From Ktedonobacter sp. SOSP1-85 (GTDB taxonomy: Bacteria; Chloroflexota; Ktedonobacteria; Ktedonobacterales; Ktedonobacteraceae): a stretch of DNA of 64,000 bases. The position numbers and the translations under genes are program-made. Location of the stretch: the NCBI RefSeq assembly GCF_016587415.1, contig NZ_BNJI01000001.1:6597413-6661412 (forward strand), written 5' to 3'. The notes beneath the pieces are model-generated. The model was not told where the DNA came from. It worked only from the letters and a program-made list of their open reading frames with translations, and did not search any database. Below, one piece after another: positions 1 through 8,477 of this stretch. The stretch's first letter is position 1; every line of letters starts with the position of its first letter.

Positions 1-744
1 GGCGGAACGAGTGCCTTTGTGCTGAAGACGCTTTCTCAGTCGGGCGTAATGATGCGACCTGGCCACCAGGCGTTTGCCCGAATGGAAGGTCGTCTCTCCG
101 GTCGCCGTTGAGGTGACGGCCAGGTAGCGCATCCCAACATCCATTCCCACCACCTGCTTGTGAGTCTCTGGGGTTGGGTCTGCAATCGCTTGCTTCAGGG
201 AGACGAGCACATAGAACTGTTTCCTGGGCTTGTCATACCAGAGCTTGGCCGAGCCAATCTCGGCCCCCTTCTGGATGAGGGCGGTATGCTCGTCATAGCC
301 GGTATAGGGAAGCACGACCCGTCCCGCAAGCGTCAAGATGCTGACCTGTTGCCCTTTCTTGAAGCTATAGTCCTTGCCGTACTGGTAGGTCAGGGTGGGA
401 GACACAAAGGTGGGAGGCTGATCCAACCCTTTGTAGCGCTTCCTGGTCTTTCCAGCCAGCCGGGCCTGCGCATTCTGCTTGACCTTCGTCCAGAGGGCCT
501 TGTAGGTGGCTCCTACCTGGCGAGGAACGGAACAGGTCATTTGGGAGGGCAGATGAAAACGAGTGCGGATCTCATCATAGGTTCCCTCTTGCAAGCGAAC
601 AGCATTGCTTATCTTGCCATGCTCGAAAGCATAGCGACTCACGGAATTGAGCGCATCGCGATAGGCAAGCTGGGTCGCGCGCAAGAGCTGAAACTGCGCT
701 GGTGTCGTATGAAGCTTGAGTTTTGCTGTCATCACCGTTTTCAT
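1..744 (-). CDS. tnpB: TnpB-family RNA-guided nuclease (IS200/IS605 OrfB), 3' end outside window
   Basis: Reading the minus strand from the ATG at 744 gives an open frame of 248 codons that runs off the left edge, so the C-terminus and zinc finger are not visible. The translation starts MKTVMTAKLKLHTTPAQFQL and later has GMDVGMRYLAVTST, the RuvC-I block with the first catalytic Asp of TnpB proteins. The family is an RNA-guided DNA nuclease that helps IS200/IS605 elements persist. No tnpA is seen beside it, so it is either a solo-tnpB element or the partner lies outside. A consensus-like promoter sits so close to the ATG that the mRNA is probably leaderless. Certain as a TnpB relative; activity unknown because the element is incomplete here. 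Confidence 0.85.
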   Translation of the reverse strand, partial: MKTVMTAKLKLHTTPAQFQLLRATQLAYRDALNSVSRYAFEHGKISNAVRLQEGTYDEIRTRFHLPSQMTCSVPRQVGATYKALWTKVKQNAQARLAGKTRKRYKGLDQPPTFVSPTLTYQYGKDYSFKKGQQVSILTLAGRVVLPYTGYDEHTALIQKGAEIGSAKLWYDKPRKQFYVLVSLKQAIADPTPETHKQVVGMDVGMRYLAVTSTATGETTFHSGKRLVARSHHYARLRKRLQHKGTRSA

Positions 745-750
745 AGCTGA

Positions 751-780
751 AGTATAGCAGAATAGTCAGGCGCATGTCAA
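751..780 (-). promoter_or_regulatory. Sigma-70-type promoter of the left-edge tnpB
   Basis: On the minus strand TTGACA (780-775) and TATACT (756-751) are separated by 18 bp. The expected start point, about 7 nt past the -10 box, falls on the A of the ATG at 744, so there is no room for a ribosome binding site. Confidence 0.6.
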
Positions 781-796
781 GGAAGTAAAAACAGAT

Positions 797-820
797 GGAG
801 CATGCATGCAAGCATGCTCC
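797..820. repeat. Hairpin upstream of tnpB, possible element end
   Basis: GGAGCATGC (797-805) and GCATGCTCC (812-820) form a perfect 9-bp stem with a 6-nt loop. It lies upstream of the tnpB promoter, where the subterminal hairpin of an IS200/IS605-type left end would be. The element boundary itself is not demonstrated. Confidence 0.35.
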
Positions 821-935
821 CTGCCTCCCTCCTCACAAAAGGAATGCCACAGGTTTGGTGATGGTTTCAATGGTGTTGGAGCGGAGCTTATGGACGTGGT
901 AAAATAGAGGTGCCTCTAGCTGCGATGCTTAGGAG

Positions 936-966
936 GGCCGACTTCCCCCTCGTGGGGAAGCCGGAC
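936..966 (+). terminator. Hairpin followed by a T-tract
   Basis: GGCCGACTTCCCC and GGGGAAGCCGGAC pair around a CTCGT loop with two mismatches, followed by TTTTTTATTTT at 967-977. The T-tract is on the plus strand, although the neighbouring gene (986-1834) ends here from the minus strand, so orientation is odd. The rest of 821-985 shows no gene. Confidence 0.45.
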
Positions 967-985
967 TTTTTTATTTTGATGAGGG

Positions 986-1834
986 TTAGTATTCGTAGAA
1001 GCCGCGCCCGCTCTTGCGGCCAAGCATACCGGAGTTGACCATGCGGCGCAGGAGGGGGGATGGCGCGTAGAGCGGCTCTTTAAATTCTTCATAGAGCGCC
1101 TCAGCGGCCCAGAGTGTGGTATCGAGACCCACATAGTCGAGTAGGGTCAGCGGACCCATAGGATAGCCACAACCCAGCTTCATAGCCGTATCGATATCCT
1201 CTTTGCTTGCCAGCCCATTCTCGTACATGCGGATGGCGGCGAGGAGGTAGGGGATGAGCAGGAAGTTGACGATAAAGCCTGCCGTATCTTTGGCCACGAC
1301 CGGTGTCTTGCCCAGCGACTTGGCGAAGGCGCGCACCGTCTCAACGGTCTCGTCGGAGGTAGAAATTGTGCGCACGATCTCGACGAGCTTCATGACGGGT
1401 GCGGGATTAAAGAAGTGCAGGCCACAGACCTTGTCGGCGCGCTTGGTGACGGCGCCCATCTGCGTGATGTTGAGCGAGGAGGTGTTGCTGAGGATCAGGG
1501 CCTCGGGCTTGAGGGCGTTATCGAGGGCTGGGAAGAGGCGGAGCTTCTCCTCCATATTCTCGATGACCGCCTCGATGACGAGATCGCAGTCGGCCAGGTC
1601 TTTGGTATCGAGGGTGCCGCGCAGGTGATTCTTATAGTCGCGAGCTTGCTCCTCGTTGATCTTGCCCTTTTGAAGCATCATATCCCAGGCACCCTGGATA
1701 CGTGCCATACCTTTATCGAGAAAGTCCTGCGCGACCTCGCGCACGATTGTTTCATAGCCAGCCTGGGCGCACGTCTGCGCGATCCCGCTCCCCATAAGGC
1801 CACACCCAATGACACCTACTTTACGAATCTCCAT
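986..1834 (-). CDS. 3-hydroxybutyryl-CoA / 3-hydroxyacyl-CoA dehydrogenase
   Basis: A 282-residue protein of the usual length for short-form 3-hydroxybutyryl-CoA dehydrogenases (Hbd/PaaH type). It oxidises or reduces the 3-hydroxyacyl-CoA/3-oxoacyl-CoA pair with NAD(P) in fatty-acid beta-oxidation or butyrate/PHB metabolism, in the cytoplasm. Visible landmarks: the N-terminal Rossmann motif GVIGCGLMGSGIA, the central LSNTSSLNIT segment, the catalytic-His region GLHFFNPAPVMKLVEIV and the C-terminal substrate domain with YPMGPLTLLDYVGLDT. The start at 1834 has GGAAGATTCG just upstream. It stands alone; no thiolase or enoyl-CoA hydratase is adjacent. Confidence 0.93.
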   Translation of the reverse strand: MEIRKVGVIGCGLMGSGIAQTCAQAGYETIVREVAQDFLDKGMARIQGAWDMMLQKGKINEEQARDYKNHLRGTLDTKDLADCDLVIEAVIENMEEKLRLFPALDNALKPEALILSNTSSLNITQMGAVTKRADKVCGLHFFNPAPVMKLVEIVRTISTSDETVETVRAFAKSLGKTPVVAKDTAGFIVNFLLIPYLLAAIRMYENGLASKEDIDTAMKLGCGYPMGPLTLLDYVGLDTTLWAAEALYEEFKEPLYAPSPLLRRMVNSGMLGRKSGRGFYEY

Positions 1835-2048
1835 CGAATCTTCCTTTCAAAATAAAAGCGTAGGTTCTGAAAACGAGCAGGATAATCCTCTCGCCACCGT
1901 GTACTAATGTATCACAAAACTGGCTTGCGAGGCGAATGCGCCCTGCAGCCTAGCCCCCTTCACTGGGTGCCGTGCCGTGTCCCCTTTAAAGGGTTACGGC
2001 GCCGATTTAAATTAATCAACCCCATCGCGCGAATCTGCTCCAAAAGTC

Positions 2049-2213
2049 GGTAGGGACCAGCTTTAGCGCGTCCAAAGGCGATTAATCGCATGCAGGCGCA
2101 GCCCCAAACGTTAGGATTGGCATTATCATGAGATGAACGCAATCTCTTCGGAGAACCGGCTTGCGCCGCACTGCCATGAATGGCGTTCGGACGCGCTAAA
2201 GCTGGTCCCTACC
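2049..2213. repeat. Dispersed palindromic element, family A copy 1
   Basis: Left arm 2049-2070 and right arm 2192-2213 are perfect 22-nt inverted repeats (GGTAGGGACCAGCTTTAGCG...). The interior carries AGGCGATTAATCG and the mini-hairpin GCCATGAATGGC. A second copy lies at 22588-22757 with different but again complementary arms. No plausible gene is inside. The right arm reaches into the 3' end of the gene at 2196-2711 and supplies its stop codon. Confidence 0.8.
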
Positions 2214-2711
2214 GGGCTGGAGAGCCTCTTCAGCGTCAGATGGCTCTGCTGTGGAGGCGGGTATCCCGAAGAATGCGAAATATTTGGTAACCAGTTTTGT
2301 TCTTCCCAGCAAAGACAGGGTTAAAGCGACTTCAGTTGGGGGACCTAAAATAAGCGTTAAGTAGGTCTGGATAGTGAAAATAATGCTAAATATTGGCGAG
2401 TGGCTATTTTCTATCTTGTCAGGGAGAGATATGAGATTTGATAGAAAGAAAAGCCACGTTATAAGTGGGAGGAATAGCGCGGCTACATATATAAAACCAC
2501 TTGTATCTTCCCCTTTTTTCTGGGCCTCGTGCATAGATTTTCCTATAGTAAGCGTACGGAAAGCCATAGCTATTACCAGCAATATTGCATAAGCGCTCGC
2601 TATATAACATAGCAGTGTAAGCTGATGGAAGAGGGTAAATACGAGCGTCAGTATGGTGCTCAGGATAAAGGGCGGAAGGAGGGCGCGAAGCAGGGACATC
2701 TTGAGAGACAT
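2196..2711 (-). CDS. Four-helix integral membrane protein of unknown function
   Basis: A 171-residue protein I do not recognise. The sequence shows about four hydrophobic helices: residues about 10-28 (LLPPFILSTILTLVFTLF), 33-50, 72-92 and 107-124, with short charged loops and a polar C-terminal tail. The last residues (GRDQL) and the TAG stop are encoded by the right arm of repeat family A, so the original C-terminus may have been cut by insertion of that repeat. It stands alone between the repeat and the family C palindrome. Likely real because of its clean membrane topology, but without homologues known to me. Confidence 0.55.
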   Translation of the reverse strand: MSLKMSLLRALLPPFILSTILTLVFTLFHQLTLLCYIASAYAILLVIAMAFRTLTIGKSMHEAQKKGEDTSGFIYVAALFLPLITWLFFLSNLISLPDKIENSHSPIFSIIFTIQTYLTLILGPPTEVALTLSLLGRTKLVTKYFAFFGIPASTAEPSDAEEALQPGRDQL

Positions 2712-2821
2712 GGACGTTTACCTCATACCGTATTTGCAGGTGTTGTTCGCTGATAGTATACTCTACTTTGTGCCTGGCGGATAGCTGTGATATGAGTGGA
2801 TAAAAGGAGACTAAAAGAGAC

Positions 2822-2851
2822 TGTAGGGTCCATGCTAGCATGGACCCTACA
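2822..2851. repeat. Dispersed palindrome, family C copy 1
   Basis: A perfect 30-nt palindrome built on TAGGGTCCATGC / GCATGGACCCTA, just downstream of the hydrolase ending at 2870. Related sequences occur at 11840-11950 and 16104-16189. It could act as a bidirectional terminator, but there is no T-tract. Confidence 0.7.
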
Positions 2852-2869
2852 ATTTGTTTGGTTTTTTTC

Positions 2870-3736
2870 TTAGCCTTCGATAAAGCTTTGGATCTCCTGG
2901 GCGGGGACGGGATCGACGCCAAAGATGATGGTGTAGTGGTTGAGGTTGGGGAGGTCGCGATAGGCGCAGTTGGCGATAGTGTGATGGATGCGTTTAGCAT
3001 CCTCCTGGGAGAGCAGCTGGTCGCTCTCGCTGAAGAGGCCCTGCCCGGCACGTAATAAGAGGGTTGGCGCCTGCACCTGTTCCCACTGGGCCTCGGGTTG
3101 GGCCTGGGGATAGTTCAGGCCCTCCTCCAGGATGCCGTGGGCAAAGGCCTTAGAGATGACGGAGCCATCCTGCTCAATACGTACATCGTGCTCGAAATAG
3201 AGATCGATGTACTGGTTCCAGTAGGGAGCGAGGTAGGGGGCCTGCTTGAGACGGGCCAGGTAATCCTGGTAGGAGGGAAGGGTAACGCCCAGGCGTGAAA
3301 TGGCGGCGGTAAGCCAGGTGGGCATATCATCCTGCCCGCTCCAGGGCAGGGGAGCGCCCGCGTCGATAAGCACAAGCTTGCTCAGCTTATCGGGGTAATG
3401 GGCTGCGAAGTAGAGGGCGATGAGTGCGCCCAGCGAGTGCCCAATGATGATGGGCTGCTCAAGCTGAAGGGCGTCGATGAACGCCGCGAGGTCCCGCGCG
3501 TGAATAGGGACGCTATAGCCAGTAGAAGGTTTGTCGCTGTCGCCACGTCCGCGCAGATCATAGGCGATCACGCGATGATTGGAGGCGAAGGCATCGGCGA
3601 AGGCTTGAAAGCAGTAGGCATTGGCGGTCAGGCCGTGGAGGCAGATGATAGGCGTCCCCTCCTTGCCCCATTCGACATAGTGAAGCGTGATCTCGTCGCA
3701 TGCGACCAGGCCGTTTTTGAGTGGTTCAATTGGCAT
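2870..3736 (-). CDS. Alpha/beta-hydrolase
   Basis: A 288-residue alpha/beta-hydrolase-fold protein. Residues about 25-35 give the oxyanion strand IICLHGLTAN, followed by DLRGRGDSDKPS, the nucleophile elbow GHSLGAL (catalytic Ser), and a C-terminal LNHYTIIFG with the candidate catalytic His. Substrate cannot be inferred; relatives include esterases, lyases and C-C hydrolases. I chose the ATG at 3736 because it begins the conserved domain directly (MPIEPLKNGLVACDEITLHY). Longer frames upstream overlap the HIT gene. The start overlaps the end of that gene by 11 bp, so the two are probably translated from one mRNA. Confidence 0.9.
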   Translation of the reverse strand: MPIEPLKNGLVACDEITLHYVEWGKEGTPIICLHGLTANAYCFQAFADAFASNHRVIAYDLRGRGDSDKPSTGYSVPIHARDLAAFIDALQLEQPIIIGHSLGALIALYFAAHYPDKLSKLVLIDAGAPLPWSGQDDMPTWLTAAISRLGVTLPSYQDYLARLKQAPYLAPYWNQYIDLYFEHDVRIEQDGSVISKAFAHGILEEGLNYPQAQPEAQWEQVQAPTLLLRAGQGLFSESDQLLSQEDAKRIHHTIANCAYRDLPNLNHYTIIFGVDPVPAQEIQSFIEG

Positions 3737-4379
3737 ACCCTGCCTCCTGTTCTTGCTGCTGAAATATCTGCCAGCGCTCGATTGTTGAGCGAATAAGGGT
3801 CTTCCCCTCTTCGATGCGCTGGGGAACGGACCGCCACTGTGTGTGTCCATTGCGGCCAAGGGCGCCTGGACGCAGGACATCCTGAATAATACGCGTATAA
3901 GGCTCAAGCTCTGGTGGGAAGAGCATAGCGTGATGCGTGTCTTCCAGGTAGAAGTAGTGCCCCTGGTGATGAAACCACTGGCGAATATCGTCCTGCTGCT
4001 TAACGACCTGTACGTGCATATCTTGTGAGAGGTCGTAAACGATCTCGCCAAAGGGGAAGCAGTGCAGGTGGGCATGGAAGACCGTTTGACGGAAGATGCC
4101 GTGTTCCCAGTAGATGATGGGGGCATAGAAGCGCTCGAAGAAGCGTTTGACCTCGTCCTTCAGTGTGAAAAGCTCCTCATCCAACGCGGCGGGCACGTCG
4201 CCATAGCAGCGATAGTGCTCTTTCGGTATGATGAGCAGGTGGCCCTCGACAAGGGGGGCGTGATCGGTAACGATACGAAAGTTTTGCGATTCCTTCAGAA
4301 TATATGGCGCGATAGCCGCGCTATGACAGAAGGTGCAGCTCTTCTCATCAGCTTGCGTGATGCTGCTCCCTTGTTGCAT
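3726..4379 (-). CDS. HIT-family nucleotide-binding hydrolase
   Basis: A 217-residue HIT (histidine triad) protein. An N-terminal CTFCHS motif may bind zinc, GHLLIIPKEHY is the conserved strand, and FHAHLHCFPF carries the H-x-H-x-H active site that hydrolyses or transfers nucleotidyl groups from AMP-linked substrates. The C-terminal third is longer than in minimal HIT proteins (110-150 residues) and unassigned. It overlaps the downstream alpha/beta-hydrolase by 11 bp, suggesting an operon. Substrate not predictable. Confidence 0.85.
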   Translation of the reverse strand: MQQGSSITQADEKSCTFCHSAAIAPYILKESQNFRIVTDHAPLVEGHLLIIPKEHYRCYGDVPAALDEELFTLKDEVKRFFERFYAPIIYWEHGIFRQTVFHAHLHCFPFGEIVYDLSQDMHVQVVKQQDDIRQWFHHQGHYFYLEDTHHAMLFPPELEPYTRIIQDVLRPGALGRNGHTQWRSVPQRIEEGKTLIRSTIERWQIFQQQEQEAGYAN

Positions 4380-4469
4380 GCAGGGGCTCCTTATAAGATA
4401 ACAGCTATTATAATTTCATTGCTCTTAAGCGCTAATTATTCCATATTGCCTTGCACTGTGCAAGAGTTC

Positions 4470-4523
4470 TGTTGAATGGGCATGTGGCAGGGGCGAATGT
4501 CCCTGCCACATGCCCATTCAACA
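4470..4523. terminator. Long perfect hairpin between convergent-facing ends
   Basis: Arms 4470-4492 and 4501-4523 are perfect 23-nt inverted repeats (TGTTGAATGGGCATGTGGCA...) around an 8-nt loop. It lies 7 bp past the stop of the flavin reductase. No clear T-tract follows on either strand; termination or mRNA 3'-end protection is inferred from position. Confidence 0.6.
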
Positions 4524-4529
4524 GACACT

Positions 4530-5006
4530 TTATCCTGCGTGGCGGAAGCCGGCCTCGGCCATGCTGAGGGGCTGGCCCTCGACGATCAAGCCAACGTCGA
4601 CTACCTCCGCCAGGACGAGAATGGAGTCCCCGGCGTCCATGCTATTGCGCACCTCGCAGCCAACCCAGCCCAGGGCGTCGTGCAGGACCACGTAGCCATC
4701 GGGGCGTAGCTCATGGCTGATGCCCTGGAGCTTATCGGGATACTTAAAACCAGACTTGCCGAGTGTCCCGGCAAGCTCACGCTGCCCCGTGCGTAGCACA
4801 TTGATGGCGAACTTCTGGCTGCGCTGGATCATGGGTAGGGACTTGGCATCTTTCTCGATAGAAACGGCGACGAGTGGTGGCTCGAACGAGACCTGGGAGA
4901 GCCAGTTGGCCGTAAAGGCATTGACCTCGTCCCCCTCGGCGCAGGATACCGCGTAGAGTCCGTACGTAAACAGGCGCAACACCTGTTTCTTGATCGCAGG
5001 GTCCAT
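4530..5006 (-). CDS. Flavin reductase-like FMN-binding protein
   Basis: A 158-residue protein of the flavin reductase (split-barrel, FMN-binding) family, which reduces free FMN/FAD with NAD(P)H to supply two-component monooxygenases or acts as a stand-alone flavoprotein. Typical features are the N-terminal segment LFTYGLYAVSCAEGDEVNAFTANWLSQVSFEPP, then VAVSIEKDAKS, FAINVLR, and the late GWVGCEVRNSMDAGDS. Length fits the family. The start has GAAAGGATGCACTC upstream. No oxygenase partner is adjacent. Confidence 0.88.
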   Translation of the reverse strand: MDPAIKKQVLRLFTYGLYAVSCAEGDEVNAFTANWLSQVSFEPPLVAVSIEKDAKSLPMIQRSQKFAINVLRTGQRELAGTLGKSGFKYPDKLQGISHELRPDGYVVLHDALGWVGCEVRNSMDAGDSILVLAEVVDVGLIVEGQPLSMAEAGFRHAG

Positions 5007-5097
5007 GAGTGCATCCTTTCTCTAAGCGAACGTGATGTATTTCTTTTATTGTATGTTATCACGCAGAGCGTTGCCAGAAAGGATGTACTGACCAACT

Positions 5098-5439
5098 CTA
5101 CATGGTGTCAATGGCGTTCTGGGCCTCTTGTAAACTGACACCATACAAACTGCGATAGAGCTGAATGGCTTTCAACCTTTGGCCTGCCAGTAAGGCCTGG
5201 CGAATAGCAACAAGCTCTGGCCGTTCCTGTGATGGACTGTTTGTTGGAAGACCAACCTCCGGTGTGTGTGGAGTTGGGTCGCTGCGTAGTTCCTGCAGTA
5301 TGTTGCGCAGGAGCTGTGTTTGTTCCATATGGGCATGAGAACTCGTCAGGGTGAGCAGCAACTGCTGCATGAGGTTTTCGATCCGGTTCATTCTGGCTTG
5401 CAGTGAGGTGAGCCGCCTGGCAACATCTCGATCTTCCAT
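5098..5439 (-). CDS. Small coiled-coil protein with a ribosomal bL12 C-terminal-like tail
   Basis: A 113-residue protein. Residues 1-50 are charged and heptad-like (RRLTSLQARMNRIENLMQQL) and predict a coiled coil, the middle is Pro/Ser/Thr-rich, and residues about 78-113 (QALLAGQRLKAIQLYRSLYG followed by VSLQEAQNAID) match the helix-turn-helix seen in the bL12 C-terminal domain (consensus K-x-x-AIKxYR-x-x-TG-x-x-LKEAKxxVE). It is not the ribosomal stalk protein itself, because the N-terminal dimerisation domain and most of the fold are missing. Such tails occur in small proteins of actinobacteria and Chloroflexi. Function unknown. Followed downstream by the flavin reductase after a 91-bp gap. 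Confidence 0.6.
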   Translation of the reverse strand: MEDRDVARRLTSLQARMNRIENLMQQLLLTLTSSHAHMEQTQLLRNILQELRSDPTPHTPEVGLPTNSPSQERPELVAIRQALLAGQRLKAIQLYRSLYGVSLQEAQNAIDTM

Positions 5440-5564
5440 TAGCGTTGTATCCTTTCCTGCCCTTAGATGGGTTTAGAAAGTATTCATAACAATCTCTACT
5501 AATGACAGGGTAACAGAAAATCGAGTCCCTGACTGTGAGCTAGTTCTCTTTTGTATGCACCTTT

Positions 5565-6806
5565 TTAGCCCCAGTGCTTGAGCGCGCGACGCTGAGCACG
5601 ATTGAGCTGGATGAAGCCAAAGTGAGAGGGGGAGGCTGGTGGGTTATGTTGTGTGTTTGTGATGATTGGCGGCTGTGGAGGAGACACCTTACTCGCGCTC
5701 TGCTTGTTTGGGAAGGCTGTAGAAGTGTGATGTATCGTATTGGCGTGTATGTCTGTGAGCGAAGTCAAAGCATCAGGTGCGGTGCTGAAAGGTTCCGGAG
5801 TCGTATCCGCAGCAGGAGAAGTGTGAGCGTTGGCTTTTTTGCCTATGGTGACGTGGTGCTCCAGGAGTTCAGGCAGGAGCGGGACGATAGAGGGCGCGAG
5901 AGCGTAGTGGCCATACGAGGGTGAGGTCAGCATATAGCTACTGGTCATAGAGTGCAGTAACTGGCGGACATTTACGGGACTCATGGCGAGGGTCGAGGTG
6001 ATCTGCGCGGGGGTAAGTGGTGTTGCCTGTTCGTGGAAGAGGCGTAGAATGGTGAGGCGCTCAGGCGAGAGGGCCTTGGGCGCGTTGAGGGTCTCGATGG
6101 CGAAGGTATCTTCCGGCTCAGCGAGTTGGAATTGCATGGCATCAACTGGGCAGTAGAGCAGGTGCGAGGCGGGTTTGAGCAGTGTTCCGAGGACATCGAG
6201 GCGATAATAGGATGGTGTCTTTAAGCGCTTGAGATGTAGATGGTGATCCACGTGGGCCACCAGGGGCGAGGAGGATGTGCAGGTATGTAGGAGTAGAATA
6301 CCGATCTGCAGACGCTCAGCCAGGCGACGCAGGATGCCCAGTAGCTCGCGATCGTTGCCCTTGAAGAGCGTACGGAGGGCCGCCAGGTTATCGATGACGA
6401 GCAGGCGAGCATCCATATGCACGGAGAGCCAGGTCTCCAGGTCCTGAAGCCCCTCGCGTTCGGTCAGGGGCGACCAGGTATTGGTCAGGTGACAGCGTTC
6501 GCTGGGTGATTGGCCAGAATGGCTCGCGCTATAGCGCTCATGGAGCTGAACGAGGCCTGTAGTAGGCGTATCCAGGGCGAGGTAGAGGACGGAGTGCTGG
6601 CGTGTATGAAATTGCTCAGACTGGCCAAAGGCGTGGGTGCCGTGCGCCACATGCTGCATGAGCTGATAGGCCAGAGAGGTCTTCCCCGAGCGTGGCGCTC
6701 CTGTGAGCAGCGTCAGACCAGGCGCCAACAGATTCTCAATTGGCCAGGGATACTTTGGCTGATAGGGCTGAAAGGTAATAAAGTCTTTGCATGAGGTAAT
6801 CGGCAT
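5565..6806 (-). CDS. RecA/RepA-like AAA ATPase with C-terminal winged-helix region
   Basis: A 413-residue protein. Walker A is GAPRSGKTS at about residue 37, and Walker B is LLVIDNLAAL at about residue 134, followed by GILLLHT, as in the KaiC/DnaB/RepA branch of RecA-fold ATPases (AAA_25-like). Residues about 255-310 (LSPERLTILRLFHEQ through PVNVRQLLHSM) look like a winged helix, and the last about 90 residues are Pro/Thr/Ser-rich and probably disordered. Similar proteins occur on plasmids and phages and in Ktedonobacteria chromosomes; a role in DNA replication or recombination is possible but not shown. The start at 6806 lacks a clear ribosome binding site. Confidence 0.75.
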   Translation of the reverse strand: MPITSCKDFITFQPYQPKYPWPIENLLAPGLTLLTGAPRSGKTSLAYQLMQHVAHGTHAFGQSEQFHTRQHSVLYLALDTPTTGLVQLHERYSASHSGQSPSERCHLTNTWSPLTEREGLQDLETWLSVHMDARLLVIDNLAALRTLFKGNDRELLGILRRLAERLQIGILLLHTCTSSSPLVAHVDHHLHLKRLKTPSYYRLDVLGTLLKPASHLLYCPVDAMQFQLAEPEDTFAIETLNAPKALSPERLTILRLFHEQATPLTPAQITSTLAMSPVNVRQLLHSMTSSYMLTSPSYGHYALAPSIVPLLPELLEHHVTIGKKANAHTSPAADTTPEPFSTAPDALTSLTDIHANTIHHTSTAFPNKQSASKVSPPQPPIITNTQHNPPASPSHFGFIQLNRAQRRALKHWG

Positions 6807-6894
6807 CCTGGGGCGAGCAAAGAGAATTTAACAGTTGACCAAAAGCGAAGAAAATGTATTGAGAGGGTATCAAGGAGCAGACAAAGCTTTTTCC

Positions 6895-6923
6895 TTGACA
6901 AAGAAGAATAAGTGTTCTATAAT
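6895..6923 (+). promoter_or_regulatory. Perfect consensus sigma-70 promoter of the second tnpB
   Basis: TTGACA (6895-6900), 17-bp spacer, TATAAT (6918-6923): both hexamers match the full consensus at optimal spacing. The expected start is near 6930, about 40 nt before the tnpB ATG at 6970. Confidence 0.75.
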
Positions 6924-6969
6924 AAAAAGGGCATGAGATAGTTTAGTGTAGAATAAGTGGAGTGAACAC

Positions 6970-8134
6970 ATGATTCGTGCGCATAAAATACGCCTGCATC
7001 CAACCAAAGAACAACACGTCTACTTGGCGAAAGCAGCAGGGGTTGCACGATTCGTGTGGAATTGGGCGCTGGCCGAATGGAATCGGCAGTATGAGGCGGG
7101 GGAGAAACCGACCGCCTTGAAACTCAAGAAGCACTTCAATGAAATCCGGCGTGAGCAATTCCCTTGGACCTGGGAGGTCACCAAGAACGCCTCGGATCAG
7201 CCGTTCCTGGACCTGGGAAAAGCCTTTACAGCCTTTTTTGAAGGCAAAGCCTGTCACCCGAAGTTGAAAAGCAAGAAGCGCAGTAAACCCAGCTTCTATC
7301 TCGCCAACGATCAGTTTGAACTTGGGGATCATCGCATGTGGGTTCCCAAGCTCGGATGGGTGAATATGGCCGAGAATCTCCGCTTTGCTGGCAAGGTCAC
7401 CAGTGCTCGGATCACCAAAACCGCGGACTGGTGGTTTGTCTCGATCCAGGTGGAGATGCCTGATGAGATCCCGGTGAAGAAATCGGCGGCGGTGGGCATC
7501 GATGTGGGGCTCAACCACCTGGCGACCTTGAGTACGGGAGAGGGAGTCGAGAACCAAGCCTTCCTCAAAACGGCTCTGGGGAAACTGCGCCGGGCGAACA
7601 AGCGCCTGCATCGCCGCAAACCAGGATCAAACAACCGGGAGCAAGCCCGCAGGCAGGTCGCACGCCTGCACTACCGCATTGCCTGTCTACGCGAAGATGC
7701 GCTCCAGAAACTGACCACCCGACTGGCGGACAGTTATGGGATCGTGGGAGTGGAAACCTTGAACCTCAAGGGACTCCTCAAGAACCGACGCCTGGCTCGC
7801 TCCTTCTCTGATGCCTCGCTGGGCGCGCTCAGGCGTCTGCTGGAGGCCAAGGTCGCGCAACGCGGGGGACAGATGATCAAGGTGGGCCGCTTCTTTCCTG
7901 GAAGTCAAAACCTGTCACTGCTGCGGGTGGACATGGGAAGACATGACGCTCAAAGACCGGGTGTTTACTTGTCAGAATCCCTCATGTCCGTACTCTCAAT
8001 TTCCGCAAGATCGGGATCACAATGCCGCTCAGAATGTGCTGTGGGAAGCCCTACGCTTGATCGGGCTCATAGATCAAGTCGCCACCGGTACTGGCTCGGA
8101 CGATGGCGTAAACTTGGCTGTGGACGCGGGGTAA
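6970..8134 (+). pseudogene. tnpB: TnpB-family nuclease (IS200/IS605 OrfB), frameshifted
   Basis: From the ATG at 6970 the frame shows the normal TnpB order: N-terminal helical part, RuvC-I GIDVGLNHLATL, RuvC-II VGVETLNLKGL with the canonical Glu, then KVGRFFPGSQ. Just before the zinc finger the frame breaks at the A-run 7907-7910. Dropping one A restores SQTCHCCGW, then CQNPSCPYSQ, and RuvC-III DRDHNAAQNVLWE, ending at the TAA at 8132-8134 (about 388 residues). All three catalytic acids survive, so the break is recent, is a sequence error, or is a slippage site. No tnpA neighbour. A guide RNA would be expected at the 3' end of the gene but was not identified. Confidence 0.8.
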
Positions 8135-8427
8135 GACCAAAAAGACCAACCGGTCTTGAGGCACCTACGAGTGAAGCAGCAACAACGAAAGATCTGGAAG
8201 GCGATGCTTGCATACGTTTTCCTACATTAATCGGAGCAGGATAGTAGCGCTCTGTTCTCGGATGTCATTCTGCATAGAAAGAATCTCCTTCTTGTGAAGC
8301 CGATATTTACGCAGTAATAGACAGAGAGACGCGTATATATGTGGAAGAAATTATGAATTCGTACGGTGCTTATATAGTGTATGCCACATTGAGGGTTTTG
8401 TAAAGCAATAGAAGAAATATTCAATAC

Positions 8428-8474
8428 ATTGGATGAAAAGGAGCGGGGCCCAGCCTCGCTCCTTTTCATCCAAT
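8428..8474. terminator. Perfect 18-bp hairpin downstream of the S41 peptidase gene
   Basis: Arms 8428-8445 and 8457-8474 are perfect inverted repeats (ATTGGATGAAAAGGAGCG). The A/T run sits inside the stem (CCTTTTC), so the structure could work on either strand. It follows the S41 gene, which ends at 8478. The stretch 8135-8427 shows no gene. Confidence 0.65.
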
Positions 8475-8477
8475 GGC

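Noticed and set aside
160..750. Open plus-strand frame of 196 codons
   Set aside because: It is the antisense shadow of the left-edge tnpB, whose minus-strand translation has clear TnpB motifs.
2419..3051. 210-codon minus-strand frame overlapping hydrolase and repeat
   Set aside because: Arg/Ser/Pro-rich shadow translation crossing a repeat; the hydrolase frame explains the region.
2870..4126. Longer start for the alpha/beta-hydrolase
   Set aside because: The added N-terminal 130 residues are the HIT gene read in another frame and are low in sense; the conserved domain begins at 3736.
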